Origin: Streptomyces tagetis
Lineage (GTDB): Bacteria > Actinomycetota > Actinomycetes > Streptomycetales > Streptomycetaceae
Assembly: GCF_018069565.1 (NCBI RefSeq)
Contig: NZ_JAGPNL010000001.1
Location: 124,001-188,000 of the forward strand
Direction: 5' to 3'
Length of the DNA stretch: 64,000 nt
Of the stretch, positions 36,277 to 45,367 are shown piece after piece; position 1 is the stretch's first letter, and each line of letters opens with the position of its first letter. The position numbers and the translations under genes were made by a program. The notes under the pieces are model-generated. The model saw only the letters and a program-made list of their open reading frames with translations. It was not told where the DNA came from and did not search any database.

Positions 36277-37569
36277 ATGAGTTTGAATGAAACCGGCGGC
36301 GACGGACGCGATTCCGTACGGCCGCAACACCTGGTGTCACTCACTGGACTGCGCGGAATTCTCGCCCTGATGGTGTTCGGTACGCATTTTTATCTCGCTT
36401 TCGTCATGGCGGGCGGAAAATTCGACTCCACCGCTTTCCAAGAAGCGTTCAGAATTCTCTTCTCGCGCGCGGGCGGGGTGGCGGTCTCCTGCTTCTTTCT
36501 GCTCAGTGGATTCGTGCTCACCTTCATAGCGCGGCCCGGCGACTCGGCCCGGTCCTTCTACCGGCGACGGGTCGCCAAGGTGTATCCCGTGCACCTGGTG
36601 ACCCTGGCCGTTGCCTTCACCCTGGTGACCGTGCGGTACGGCATGCCCGGCGCGAAGGTCACGCTGGCCCATGTGTTCCTGGTGCAGAACTGGGTGCCCA
36701 GCCAGTGGTACTACCTGACCATGACGGGCCTCGACTGGTCACTGAGCTGCGAGGTGTTCTTCTACCTGTGCTTCCCGGCGCTGCTGTTCCTGCTGCGGCG
36801 GGCGCGCACCTGGATGCTCTACGCGCTGCCCGCGCTGGCCGTGGCGCTGGTCTTCGCCCTGCCGTACGTCGTCAGGCGCACTTTCACCCTCACGCATCCC
36901 GACCCCATGGAGATGGTGCCCACGGGCGACTACGGCGGGCCGATCGGCTATTGGTTCGCCTATGTCTTCCCGCCAATGCGCATGGCGGAGTTCGTCACCG
37001 GTATCTGCCTCGCCCTGCTGGTGCGCCGCGGCGCGTGGCGGGGGCCCGGGGTGGCGGTGAGCCTGGTGCTGTGCGCGCTCGGCTGGTGGGCGACGCTGAG
37101 TGCCCGCGGACACCTGCCGCTGGCCGCGACCATGGTGGTGCCGTTCGCGCTGCTCATCGCCGCGCTCGCCGGCGCCGATCTGCGGTCCGGATGGTCACCC
37201 CTGCGCTGGAAGCCGCTGGTGTGGTTCGGCGAGATCTCCCTGTCCTTCTACGTCAGTCATCTCCTGGTGCAGGAGGAGCTGTTCACCCGGCTGTGGAACG
37301 CGGGACAGAGCGCCGGGCTGCTGCCCGCGCCGCTGCCGGTGCTGTCGTGGTGGGTCGGACTGCTGTCGTTCGTCGCGCAGTTCTGCCTCGCACTCGGCGT
37401 CGCCTGGCTGCTGTACCGGCTGGTGGAACTGCCGCTGGTGCGCAGACTGCGGCCCAAGGACGTACCGGCCCTGCCGCTCACCGCGCCGCCACCGGCCGCA
37501 GGGACGCCTGGCACGCGGGCGGCGGAGGCCGCGCCGGCCGTCAAAGCTCCCGACACGGCGGGACGGTGA
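36277..37569 (+). CDS. cmmA: Membrane O-acyltransferase (acyltransferase-3 family, CmmA type)
   Basis: A 430-residue polytopic protein with about ten membrane helices. It starts with HLVSLTGLRGILALMVFGTH, whose distal histidine is the family catalytic residue, followed by FYRRRVAKVYPVHLV. In chromomycin biosynthesis CmmA acetylates the D-oliose and L-chromose B 4-hydroxyls late in the pathway; the olivomycin counterpart transfers isobutyryl on the L-sugar. The sequence does not reveal the acyl donor. Mithramycin has no such gene. The 5' end (36280-36500) is less GC-rich than its neighbours. Confidence 0.87.
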   Translation: MSLNETGGDGRDSVRPQHLVSLTGLRGILALMVFGTHFYLAFVMAGGKFDSTAFQEAFRILFSRAGGVAVSCFFLLSGFVLTFIARPGDSARSFYRRRVAKVYPVHLVTLAVAFTLVTVRYGMPGAKVTLAHVFLVQNWVPSQWYYLTMTGLDWSLSCEVFFYLCFPALLFLLRRARTWMLYALPALAVALVFALPYVVRRTFTLTHPDPMEMVPTGDYGGPIGYWFAYVFPPMRMAEFVTGICLALLVRRGAWRGPGVAVSLVLCALGWWATLSARGHLPLAATMVVPFALLIAALAGADLRSGWSPLRWKPLVWFGEISLSFYVSHLLVQEELFTRLWNAGQSAGLLPAPLPVLSWWVGLLSFVAQFCLALGVAWLLYRLVELPLVRRLRPKDVPALPLTAPPPAAGTPGTRAAEAAPAVKAPDTAGR

Positions 37570-37574
37570 CCGGC

Positions 37575-38771
37575 ATGCGGGTCCTGTTCACCGCCTCGGG
37601 CTGGCCCACGCACTACATGGCGATGGTGCCGTTGGCCTGGGCCCTGCGCACCGCCGGCCACGACGTCCGGATCGCCGCCCAGCCGTCCATGCACCCCGCG
37701 ATCGTACGGTCCGGCATGCCCGCCGTGGCCGTCGGCCCGGACGTCGACTTCGCGGCCGTACGACGGCGCACTCTGCCGCACGAGCGGCGGGAGACCGACC
37801 GGCCCGGGACGGCCGAGGAACTGCGGGAGGCGGCGGAGCGGGACGACGGCGGTTTGTTCCGCGCCTGGAACGAGGCCACCACCGCCGCGCTCGACGACAC
37901 CGTCGCCTTCGCCCGTGCCTTCCGGCCCGACCTGGTTGTCGGCGACACCATGGCCCCGGCCGCGCTCGTCGCCGCGCACGTCCTGGGCGCGGTGGGTGTC
38001 CGACACCTGTGGGGGCCGGACATCCTCGGCTCACCGGGCGGCGAGAAGATCCTCGACGTGCTGCCCGGCTACTGGGAGCAGTTCGAGCGGCACGGCGTAC
38101 GGCCCTCCTCGGGGGACCCTGCACACCGCACGGTCTCGCCGTGCCCGCCGAGCCTGCGCCTTCCCGCGGCACCGGGACTGCTGCCGCTGCGCTGGGTGCC
38201 GTACAACGGGACCGGCGAGGTCCCCGGACGGCTGTGGGGAGAGCCGCGCAGGCCACGGGTGTGCGTCACCTGGGGAACGTCCACGACACAGGTGACCGGA
38301 CCGGGCGGACCCGCCGTACCGGATGTCCTGGACGCACTGCGCGGTCTGGACGTCGAGGTCGTCGTCGCGGTCACCGCCGCGGAGCGGGCGGCGATCGGCA
38401 CGCCACCCGCCGGGATGCGGGTGCTGCAGGACACGCCGCTGCACCTGGCGCTGCCCGGCGCGTCCCTCCTCGTCCACCAGGGCGGTTTCATGACCGCCCT
38501 GACCGCCGCCTACCACGGGGTGCCGCAGCTGGTCGTCCCGCAGCTGCCCAACCAGGTCAGCGACGCCGAGGTCCTGGAGCGGTCCGGCGTGGCACGGCGG
38601 GTGCCGGCCGAGGAGGTCACCGCCGGGCGACTGCGCGAGGCGGTGGAGGCGGTGCTCAGCCGGCCGTCGTACACCGACGCGGCCGCCCGGGTACGAGAGG
38701 AGATCGTCGCCCAGCCGTCCCCGCGCGAGGTCGCCCGGTCCCTGCGTGACCTCGTCGACGCCGGTGGGTGA
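37575..38771 (+). CDS. Glycosyltransferase with HQGG donor motif
   Basis: A 398-residue GT1-family protein starting MRVLFTASGWPTHYMAMVPL. An in-frame GTG at 37566 overlaps the acyltransferase stop (GTGA) and could be the true, coupled start. The donor-site motif is LLVHQGGFMTALTAAYHGVPQLVVPQ, with HQGG where the other three enzymes have HHGG. It is close in sequence to the enzyme at 50035-51216, so the two probably act on similar sugars. Confidence 0.86.
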   Translation: MRVLFTASGWPTHYMAMVPLAWALRTAGHDVRIAAQPSMHPAIVRSGMPAVAVGPDVDFAAVRRRTLPHERRETDRPGTAEELREAAERDDGGLFRAWNEATTAALDDTVAFARAFRPDLVVGDTMAPAALVAAHVLGAVGVRHLWGPDILGSPGGEKILDVLPGYWEQFERHGVRPSSGDPAHRTVSPCPPSLRLPAAPGLLPLRWVPYNGTGEVPGRLWGEPRRPRVCVTWGTSTTQVTGPGGPAVPDVLDALRGLDVEVVVAVTAAERAAIGTPPAGMRVLQDTPLHLALPGASLLVHQGGFMTALTAAYHGVPQLVVPQLPNQVSDAEVLERSGVARRVPAEEVTAGRLREAVEAVLSRPSYTDAAARVREEIVAQPSPREVARSLRDLVDAGG

Positions 38772-39822
38772 CGCGGCGGGCGCGGACGCGGCCGTCCCGC
38801 TGGTCGTCGTCCTGGGTGCCTCGGGTTTCATCGGATCGGCCGTCGCGGCGGAGTTCGCCCGGCGACCGGTCCGCCTGCGGCTGGTCGGGCGCCGGCCCAT
38901 GAGCCCTGGGGCGGGGTTGCGCCCTGGTGCGGGAGGCATCGCCCGCAGCGAGGCGTACGCGGCGGACCTCACGGCGCCGCACGGCATGGCGCGAGCGGTG
39001 GCGGACGCCGACGTCGTGATCCACCTGGTCGCGCGGATCGAGGCCGGTGTGGCCTGGCGGGCGGCGGAGCGGGATCCGGCCGCCGCCCGGGTCAACGTCG
39101 GGGTGATGCGCCGTCTGGTCGACGTCCTCGGCGCGGGCCACCGGGCGCGGGAGGCGCCGCCCCCGGTGGTGGTGTTCGCGGGGTCGGCCTTGCAGGCGGG
39201 CGTACCGGGCCGGATCGACGGCCGGGAGCCGGACCACCCGGTGACGGTGTACGCGCAGCAGAAGCTGGCGGCGGAGCGGGTCCTGAAGGACGCGACCGCG
39301 CGGGGCGTCGTGCGGGGCGTGTCCCTGCGCCTGCCGACGGTGTACGGGGCCGGGCCGGGGCCGTTCGGCAGCGGAGTGGTCGCGGCGATGGTTGAACGAG
39401 CGCTCGCGGACCGGCCGTTGAGCGTGTGGCGGGGCGGCGCCGGGCAGCGCGACCTGCTCCACGTCACGGACGCCACTCGGGCGCTCGCGACGGCGGCGGA
39501 CCACGCGGACCGGCTGGCCGGGCGGCACTGGCCGGTGGGCACGGGTCGGCCGGTCGCGGTCGAGGACCTCTTCCGCGCCGTCGCCCGTGCGGTGGCCGCG
39601 CGCACCGGGCGGCCACCGGTGCCGGTGCTGGAGGTGGACCCCCCGGCCTCGGCGACCGCCGCTGACGCGCTGGGCATGGCCGTCGACTCCTCGGCGTTCC
39701 ACGCGGTCACCGGCTGGCGTCCTCGTGCGGTGCTCGGGGCAGCGCTGGAGGAGCTGGTGGGTGAGGTGCTGGAACGCCGGGGGGCGGCGGGGGCTCAGGC
39801 GGTGTGGACGTCGGGCACGTAG
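38746..39822 (+). CDS. NDP-hexose 4-ketoreductase-like SDR
   Basis: Up to 359 residues from GTG 38746, overlapping the glycosyltransferase by 26 bases. Extended SDR: LVVVLGASGFIGSAVAAEFA (GxxGxxG), VIHLVARIEAGVAW, and catalytic VTVYAQQKLAAERVL (YxxxK). It is related to U-type 4-ketoreductases of aureolic-acid and other deoxysugar pathways, which set the C-4 configuration of D-olivose, D-oliose or the L-sugar. The 3' end overlaps the convergent C-methyltransferase gene by 28 bases. Confidence 0.8.
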   Translation: MTSSTPVGDAAGADAAVPLVVVLGASGFIGSAVAAEFARRPVRLRLVGRRPMSPGAGLRPGAGGIARSEAYAADLTAPHGMARAVADADVVIHLVARIEAGVAWRAAERDPAAARVNVGVMRRLVDVLGAGHRAREAPPPVVVFAGSALQAGVPGRIDGREPDHPVTVYAQQKLAAERVLKDATARGVVRGVSLRLPTVYGAGPGPFGSGVVAAMVERALADRPLSVWRGGAGQRDLLHVTDATRALATAADHADRLAGRHWPVGTGRPVAVEDLFRAVARAVAARTGRPPVPVLEVDPPASATAADALGMAVDSSAFHAVTGWRPRAVLGAALEELVGEVLERRGAAGAQAVWTSGT

Positions 39823-41021
39823 AAGATCCAGCGGCCGCCCTGGCGGCCGAAGTCGGCCTCCTTGCGCATGATCTCTTCGGCGTGGTTCCACGCGAACAGC
39901 AGGGCGTAGTCGGGGTAGGGGTCGGCGAACGCCTCGGGTGCGCGCACCGGGATGTGTGAACCGGGGCTGAGCCGGCCCTGCTTGGCGGGGGTGCTGTCGA
40001 CGATGAAGGACACCAGGTCGGGGCCGATGCCGCAGTAGTTGGTCAGGGTGGCGCTCTTGGCGGTGGCGCCGTAGCCGACCACGGTCCGGCCCTCGTCGCG
40101 GCAGCGCTCCAGCAGGGCCCGCAGGTCGTCGCGGACCTTGTCGACGTTGGCGCCGAAGCGGGTCAGGGTGCCGGGCTCGGTGACGCGGGCGGCCTTCTCC
40201 CGCTCCAGGAAGCGGCCGACTGCGGGGCTGGGCGTGCGGACGCCGGGGCGGGCCACGGTGTAGCGAATCTCGCCCCCGTGCACCGGCAGCCATTCGGCGT
40301 CGACGAGTTCGAAGCCGTGGTGGGCCGCCATCGCCTGCACGGAGCGGACGGTGAAGAAGTAGAAGTGCTCGTCGTAGATCTGGTCGAACGACGTTCGCTC
40401 GAGGATGTCGGACATGTACGGGTCCTCGAAGACGAAGACCCCGTCCGGGGCGAGGAGCGCGTCGACGCCCCGGAAGACCGAGTCGACGTAGGAGATGTGG
40501 GAGAACGTGTTCGCCGCGTAGATCACCTTCGCGGGGCCGTCGTCGGCGGCGACGGCGGCCGCGGTCTCCTCCTCGAAGAAGGCGTTGCGGACCCGGATGC
40601 CCTGTGCGGCGGCCGCCTCGGCGACGCCGGTGCTGGGTTCGACGCCGAGGTGGCTGCGGCCGGCCCGGCGGATCGTGTCGAGCATGATGCCGTCGTTGCT
40701 GCCGAACTCGACGAGGAAGTCGCCCGGGTCGCGCAGTTCCGTGTCGAGGAGGCGGCGCGCCGTGCCGCGGAAGTGCTCCTGCATCACCGTCGACAGGGAC
40801 GACAGGTAGGGGTAGTCGGTGCGGAACATCCGCTCGCGCGGGACGTCCTCCAGCAGTTGCACCATGGTGCAGGACGTGCACATCGCGACGGCGAGCCGGT
40901 GGAAGAACTCCTCCGTCCCGCCCGCGGGGTCGACGAACGCGTCGGCGACGGGCTGGCGTCCGAAGTCGAAGAACTCGTGGAGTGTGCCGCCGCAGATGCG
41001 GCAGTCGGGCGTGGCAGTCAT
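39795..41021 (-). CDS. cmmC: Sugar 3-C-methyltransferase (TylC3/MtmC/CmmC type)
   Basis: A 408-residue SAM-dependent NDP-hexose C-methyltransferase. It has an N-terminal zinc-binding region (CRICGGTL and CTSCTMVQL), the SAM site LVEFGSNDGIMLDTIRR, an active-site DEHFYFFTVRSVQAMAAHHG stretch, and a C-terminal domain with VVGYGATAKSATLTNYCGIG. It installs the 3-C-methyl branch found in L-chromose B/L-olivomycose. ATG 41021. The 174 bases before it (41022-41195) contain no further gene. Confidence 0.88.
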   Translation of the reverse strand: MTATPDCRICGGTLHEFFDFGRQPVADAFVDPAGGTEEFFHRLAVAMCTSCTMVQLLEDVPRERMFRTDYPYLSSLSTVMQEHFRGTARRLLDTELRDPGDFLVEFGSNDGIMLDTIRRAGRSHLGVEPSTGVAEAAAAQGIRVRNAFFEEETAAAVAADDGPAKVIYAANTFSHISYVDSVFRGVDALLAPDGVFVFEDPYMSDILERTSFDQIYDEHFYFFTVRSVQAMAAHHGFELVDAEWLPVHGGEIRYTVARPGVRTPSPAVGRFLEREKAARVTEPGTLTRFGANVDKVRDDLRALLERCRDEGRTVVGYGATAKSATLTNYCGIGPDLVSFIVDSTPAKQGRLSPGSHIPVRAPEAFADPYPDYALLFAWNHAEEIMRKEADFGRQGGRWIFYVPDVHTA

Positions 41022-41195
41022 GTTGCGTTCCTCAGCTCTGTCGGAAAGTCGGCCCCCCGGGGCCGGGCGGACACCCGCGCCGGTCGGCGGGGGCCCGCCC
41101 GGCCGCGGCGTTCGGGGAGGATCCCGGATGGTCGGGATCGTCCCCGTCGCGGCTCGACGATCGCTCAAAAGAGGCTGGACGACGTGGGCGGGACG

Positions 41196-43688
41196 TCAGC
41201 CCCCGGCCGTGGGGCCGTCGAAGAGCGGCCGGAGGAACCGGGCGGTCACCCCGGTGCCCTGGACGATCCGGTCCGGGGTGCCCTCGGCGACGACGTGCCC
41301 GCCGCGGTGGCCGGCGCCCGGACCCATGTCGATGATCCAGTCCGCGCAGGCGGCGACGTGCAGGTCGTGTTCGGCGACGACGACCGAGTTGCCGGCCTCC
41401 AGCAGGACGTCGAGGGCGTCGACGATGCGCTGCACGTCGGAGGGGTGCAGCCCGGTGGCGGGCTCGTCGAGCAGCACCATGCCGCGGTTGCGTCCGTCGC
41501 TGCCCTGGAGGATGGCGTTGGCCAGCTTAAGCCGCTGGGCCTCCCCGCCGGAGAGCTCGGTGCCGGCCTGGCCGAGTTGGACGTACCCGAGTCCGGCACG
41601 GCGCACGGCGTCCAGGGTGGCCACCAGGGGCCGGGGCGCGGTGAAGAACTCGGCGGCCTCGTCCACGGTCATGGCGAGCACCTCGTCGATCGACCGGTCC
41701 TGGTAGCTGACGGCCAGTATCTCGGGGGTGAAGCGGCGGCCCTCGCAGACGTCGCACTCGACCCACATGTCCGGCATGAAGTGGAGGTCGACCTGGCGCT
41801 TCCCGTATCCGGTGCAGGTCTCGCAGCGCCCGCCCGGGGAGTTGAAGGAGAACGCGCCGGCGGTGAGGCCGCGGTCGCGGGCGCGCGGGGTGGCCGCGTA
41901 CAGCTTGCGGATGAGGTCGAACGCCTTGGTGTAGGTGGCGGGACAGGAGCGGGGCGTGCGGCCGATGGGGTTCTGGTCGACGACCGTCACCCAGTCCAGG
42001 GCCGCCGCGCCCTCGATCCGGGCGAGGGCGGCCGGCCGCTCGCCGCGCAGGGTGGCCGCGAGCCCGTCTCCGAGGGCCTCGTGCAGCAGACTGCTCTTGC
42101 CGCTGCCGCTGACCCCGGTGATGCAGGTGAGGGTGTTCAGCGGGACGGCGACACGGTCCAGCCGTACGTTGTGGACGTCGACACCCACCAGCGCGACATG
42201 GCCCGCGGCCCCGGCCTCCCGGCGCCTGGGACGCCGTACGCGCGGTCCGCGGCCGGCGAGATAAGCGCCGGTGACGGACTCGGGGACGCGGCGCACCTCC
42301 TCGGGCGGGCCCGAGGCCACGAGGGTGCCGCCCTGCCGTCCGGCGCCGGGGCCGAGGTCCACCACCCAGTCGGCCAGGGCGACGAGTTCGGGGTCGTGCT
42401 CGACGAGGAGCACGGTGTTGCCGGCGTCGCGCAGGTCGGTGAGGATCTCGCGCAGGGGGTGCTTGTCGGCGGGGTGGAGTCCGGCGCTGGGCTCGTCGAG
42501 GACGAAGATGATGCCGTTGAGGTCCATGTTCAGCTGCGCGGTGACGCGGGCGCGCTGGAGTTCGCCGCCGGACATGGACGGCGCGGTGCGCAGCGGCTGG
42601 AGATGCCCGAGGCCGAGCGCGGTCATCAGCCGTAACCGCTTCTCGAGGTCGGGAAGGAAGGTGGCGGCGACCTCGCGCTGCATGGGCGTGAGGGTGGGTT
42701 CGATGGTCCCCGCCCAGACGTGCAGTTCCTCCACGGGCCGGTCGACGGCCTCCGGGTAGGTCAGGCCGCCCACCCGCAGGGTGCGCGCGACCTCCCCGTA
42801 GCCCGTGCCGGCGCAGGCGTCGCAGGCCTCGCGCCGCATGAAGCTCGCGTAGTGCTGTCGGGCCGACTCACTGCCCGCGGTCTCGTGCAACCGCGTCACC
42901 TCGGCGAGGACGCCCTTGAGGGGAACGCTGCGCTCGACGGTCGTCTCGCTGCCGGACTTCTTCTGCCGGGTGGTGATGCGGAAGCCGACCGGCTCGTCCC
43001 CGGTGCCGTGCAGGACGGCGTGCCGGAACGCCTCGGGCAGTTCCCTCCACGCTTGTTCCAGGTCGGCGCCGTGCCGTTCGGCGAGGGCAGGCAGGGCCAG
43101 GTGCTCGCCCGAGTTGGCGCGGTCGAACCAGGCTCCCGCACCCTTGAGCAGCGGCAGGTCGGGGCGGGTGATGACGGCGTCCGGGTCGGGGCTGACGGTG
43201 GCGCCCATGCCGAGGCACCTCTTGCAGCGGCCCTCCATGCTGTAGCGGTCGAAGTAGGCGCTGGTCAGCCCGCGCAGTTCGGGGTGCTCCACGGCCTCCG
43301 GGCCCAGGGCCGGCATGCGCGCGAAGAGGAGGCCGAGGAAGTCGTTCAGGCCGGTGATGCTGCCGAGGGTGGAGCGCTCGCTGCGGTTGAGACGCCGCTG
43401 GTCGACGGCGAGCGTGACGCCGAGGCCGCTGAGGCGGTCGAACTGCGGTCGGTTCTTCGGGGAGATGAACTGCCGGAAGAAAGGGGAGATGCCGTTCAGA
43501 TAGCGCAGTTGGGCCTCCGCGTGGAGGGTGTCGATCGCGAGCGAGGTCTTGCCGCTGCCGCTCACCCCCGTGAAGGCGACGATCTTGTTCTTCGGGATGG
43601 TGAGGCTGACGTCCCGCAGGTTGTGGGTGCGGGCGCCGACGACGCTGATGACGTCGTCGCCGGGGGACCCGTTCATGAGGTGACTCAC
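41196..43688 (-). CDS. cmrX: UvrA-like drug-resistance protein (MtrX/CmrX type)
   Basis: An 830-residue protein with two ABC modules of the UvrA type. Walker A motifs are GVSGSGKTSL (about residues 40-49) and GVSGSGKSSL in the second half; SGGELQRARV and LSGGEAQRLKLA are the signatures; CxxC zinc sites include CKRCLG, CDACAG, CETCTG and CDVCEG. It is shorter than genuine UvrA (about 940-950 residues), as are the antibiotic-cluster homologues that protect producers of DNA-binding drugs. Aureolic acids bind the DNA minor groove, which fits. Divergent from the PadR gene. An in-frame ATG at 43676 is an alternative start. Confidence 0.88.
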   Translation of the reverse strand: MSHLMNGSPGDDVISVVGARTHNLRDVSLTIPKNKIVAFTGVSGSGKTSLAIDTLHAEAQLRYLNGISPFFRQFISPKNRPQFDRLSGLGVTLAVDQRRLNRSERSTLGSITGLNDFLGLLFARMPALGPEAVEHPELRGLTSAYFDRYSMEGRCKRCLGMGATVSPDPDAVITRPDLPLLKGAGAWFDRANSGEHLALPALAERHGADLEQAWRELPEAFRHAVLHGTGDEPVGFRITTRQKKSGSETTVERSVPLKGVLAEVTRLHETAGSESARQHYASFMRREACDACAGTGYGEVARTLRVGGLTYPEAVDRPVEELHVWAGTIEPTLTPMQREVAATFLPDLEKRLRLMTALGLGHLQPLRTAPSMSGGELQRARVTAQLNMDLNGIIFVLDEPSAGLHPADKHPLREILTDLRDAGNTVLLVEHDPELVALADWVVDLGPGAGRQGGTLVASGPPEEVRRVPESVTGAYLAGRGPRVRRPRRREAGAAGHVALVGVDVHNVRLDRVAVPLNTLTCITGVSGSGKSSLLHEALGDGLAATLRGERPAALARIEGAAALDWVTVVDQNPIGRTPRSCPATYTKAFDLIRKLYAATPRARDRGLTAGAFSFNSPGGRCETCTGYGKRQVDLHFMPDMWVECDVCEGRRFTPEILAVSYQDRSIDEVLAMTVDEAAEFFTAPRPLVATLDAVRRAGLGYVQLGQAGTELSGGEAQRLKLANAILQGSDGRNRGMVLLDEPATGLHPSDVQRIVDALDVLLEAGNSVVVAEHDLHVAACADWIIDMGPGAGHRGGHVVAEGTPDRIVQGTGVTARFLRPLFDGPTAGG

Positions 43689-43712
43689 TCCGCTCCTTCG
43701 CGTACTACGACC

Positions 43713-43768
43713 TCTCGCGAGCTGTGCCGGGCGCTCTGGCGAGCCGCGCCGGGGCGTCCTCGCGAGCT
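43713..43768. promoter_or_regulatory. Repeated palindrome between cmrX and the PadR gene
   Basis: TCGCGAGCT occurs at 43715-43723 and 43760-43768; each contains the palindrome TCGCGA. Their 45-bp separation (about four helical turns) and position just upstream of the PadR promoter make them candidate operators for the repressor or another regulator. Confidence 0.4.
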
Positions 43769-43803
43769 TGACTTCTCGATATTACTCTCACGATACTACC
43801 CCC
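43769..43803 (+). promoter_or_regulatory. Promoter of the PadR-cmrAB operon
   Basis: TTGACT (43769-43774), 17 bp, then GATACT (43792-43797) gives an expected start at about 43804, the first base of the GTG codon, so the mRNA is probably leaderless. CGATATTAC and CGATACTAC form a direct repeat (43777-43785, 43791-43799). The same -35, spacing and GATACTAC occur before the SARP gene. Confidence 0.7.
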
Positions 43804-44382
43804 GTGAATCTTACTCGTTTGATGGCTCTGGGCACTTTGCAGAACGTGGGCCCGCTGCACGGCCATGAGATCCGGCGCCTCGCCGAGGTGACGAGCGTCA
43901 GCAGCTGGGGCGGGGTGAGCGTCGGAGCGCTCTACCGGGAACTGCGCACCATGGACGAGGACGGGCTCGTCCGGCCGGTGCGGACCGAACAGGTGGGCCG
44001 GCGTCCGGCCCGCACGGTGTACCGGATCACCGACGAAGGGGAGACGGAGCTGGCCAAGCTTCGCGAGGAGGCAGTCACCCAGGTGCACCACGGCACCGAC
44101 CCCTTCAGCGTGGCGCTGCTGTTCACCCGCACCAACGACCTCCCGATCCTGCGCGATCTGCTCAAGCGACGGCGCGCGGCCGTGATGGCGATGCGCGACG
44201 ACATCGACGCCGAGCGCAGGAACCTGCTGGCGGCGGGCTCGATCGGCCCGCTGGACAACGCGATGTTCCGGCGGAGAGTCATGCAGCTCGAAGCCGATCT
44301 CGCCTGGCAGGACGTACTCGACGAAGTGATCGAGGAGTCCGACGCCGCATCCGCGGACCCGACCGAGGAGAACCAGACATGA
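43804..44382 (+). CDS. cmmRII: PadR-family transcriptional regulator (CmmRII type)
   Basis: A 192-residue protein from GTG 43804 (MNLTRLMALGTLQNVGPLHG), the normal PadR entry; the open frame extends upstream through the promoter but is not used. A winged helix covers residues 1-90 (GVSVGALYRELRTMDEDGLV, VYRITDEGETELA) and a C-terminal helical dimerisation region (EADLAWQDVLDEVIEES) follows. In the chromomycin cluster the PadR protein represses resistance and biosynthesis genes. Its stop overlaps the ABC ATPase start (ATGA), so it is expressed with the exporter it likely controls. Confidence 0.87.
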   Translation: MNLTRLMALGTLQNVGPLHGHEIRRLAEVTSVSSWGGVSVGALYRELRTMDEDGLVRPVRTEQVGRRPARTVYRITDEGETELAKLREEAVTQVHHGTDPFSVALLFTRTNDLPILRDLLKRRRAAVMAMRDDIDAERRNLLAAGSIGPLDNAMFRRRVMQLEADLAWQDVLDEVIEESDAASADPTEENQT

Positions 44383-45350
44383 CCATGATCGAGGCACACG
44401 GACTGGCCCGGACCTTCCAGGCCCCGCACGGAGAGGTCACCGCCGTACGCGGTGTGGACTTAACCGTCGAGGACGGGGAGATCGTCGGCTTCCTCGGCCC
44501 CAACGGCGCCGGGAAGACGACCACCCTGCGCATGCTGACCACCCTGCTGCGGCCCACCGCCGGAACCGCCCGCGTCGCCGGATGCGACCTGCTCACCGAC
44601 CCGGTCGGAGTGCGCCGCCGGATCGGCTACGTCGCACAGGGCGGCGGCGCCAACCCGGCGGAGGTCGTCGGCAACGAGTTGCTCCTCCAGGCCCGGCTGT
44701 ACGGCCTGTCCAAGGCCGCGGCCGGACCCCGCATCGCCGACCTGGCGGAGCGCCTGGGCCTCGGCGGCCTGGAGTCGCGCCTGGTCGGCAGCCTCTCCGG
44801 CGGCCAGCGGCGGCGTCTGGACATCGCGCTCGGGCTGGTGCACCGGCCTCCGCTGATCTTCCTGGACGAGCCCAGCACCGGACTCGACCCGACCAGCCGC
44901 AACCAGCTGTGGGACCACATCCGCGGTCTGCGGGACGAACTCAACGCGACGGTGTTCCTCAGCACGCACTACCTCGACGAGGCCGACGCGCTCTGCGACC
45001 GCATCCTGATCATGGACCAGGGCGCCATCCTGGTCGAGGACGGCCCGGAGGAACTGAAGAACCGGGTCTCGGGCGACGCGGTGACCCTGGAGGTGTCCCC
45101 CGAGGACGTACGCACCGCCGAGGACGTGGTCGTCGGCCTTCCCACGACCCGCGACGTAGCCGTCACCGGAAACACCATCAGGTTCCGCGCCGATCACAGC
45201 AGCCGCTCGATGGTCGAGTTCATGCGGGCGCTCGACGCCCGGGCCGTCGACCCGGTCTCCATCCAGATCGACCGGCCCACCCTCGACGACGTCTTCCTCA
45301 CCCTCACGGGGCGCCAGGCCGGTGTGGCCGCCTCCGTCGACGCCGCCTGA
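44379..45350 (+). CDS. cmrA: ABC exporter ATPase (MtrA/CmrA, DrrA type)
   Basis: A 323-residue ATPase: Walker A GPNGAGKTTTLRML (about 46-59), Q-loop YVAQGG, signature LSGGQRRRLDIALGL, Walker B LIFLDEPSTGLDP and switch LSTHYLDEADALC. The extra C-terminal 80 residues (DRPTLDDVFLTLTG) are typical of DrrA-like antibiotic exporters. Works with the permease encoded 17 bases downstream to pump out the aureolic-acid product or precursor. Confidence 0.92.
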   Translation: MTMIEAHGLARTFQAPHGEVTAVRGVDLTVEDGEIVGFLGPNGAGKTTTLRMLTTLLRPTAGTARVAGCDLLTDPVGVRRRIGYVAQGGGANPAEVVGNELLLQARLYGLSKAAAGPRIADLAERLGLGGLESRLVGSLSGGQRRRLDIALGLVHRPPLIFLDEPSTGLDPTSRNQLWDHIRGLRDELNATVFLSTHYLDEADALCDRILIMDQGAILVEDGPEELKNRVSGDAVTLEVSPEDVRTAEDVVVGLPTTRDVAVTGNTIRFRADHSSRSMVEFMRALDARAVDPVSIQIDRPTLDDVFLTLTGRQAGVAASVDAA

Positions 45351-45367
45351 ACAGGGAGAACCCCGCC

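Noticed and set aside
41196..43688. Genuine DNA-repair UvrA
   Set aside because: It is about 110 residues shorter than UvrA, and it is embedded in an antibiotic cluster beside an exporter and a PadR regulator, as are the known self-resistance homologues.
43768..43803. TTG start for the PadR gene extending the protein by 12 residues
   Set aside because: The extension is the promoter itself (TTGACT to GATACT), and PadR proteins start at MNLTRLMALG.
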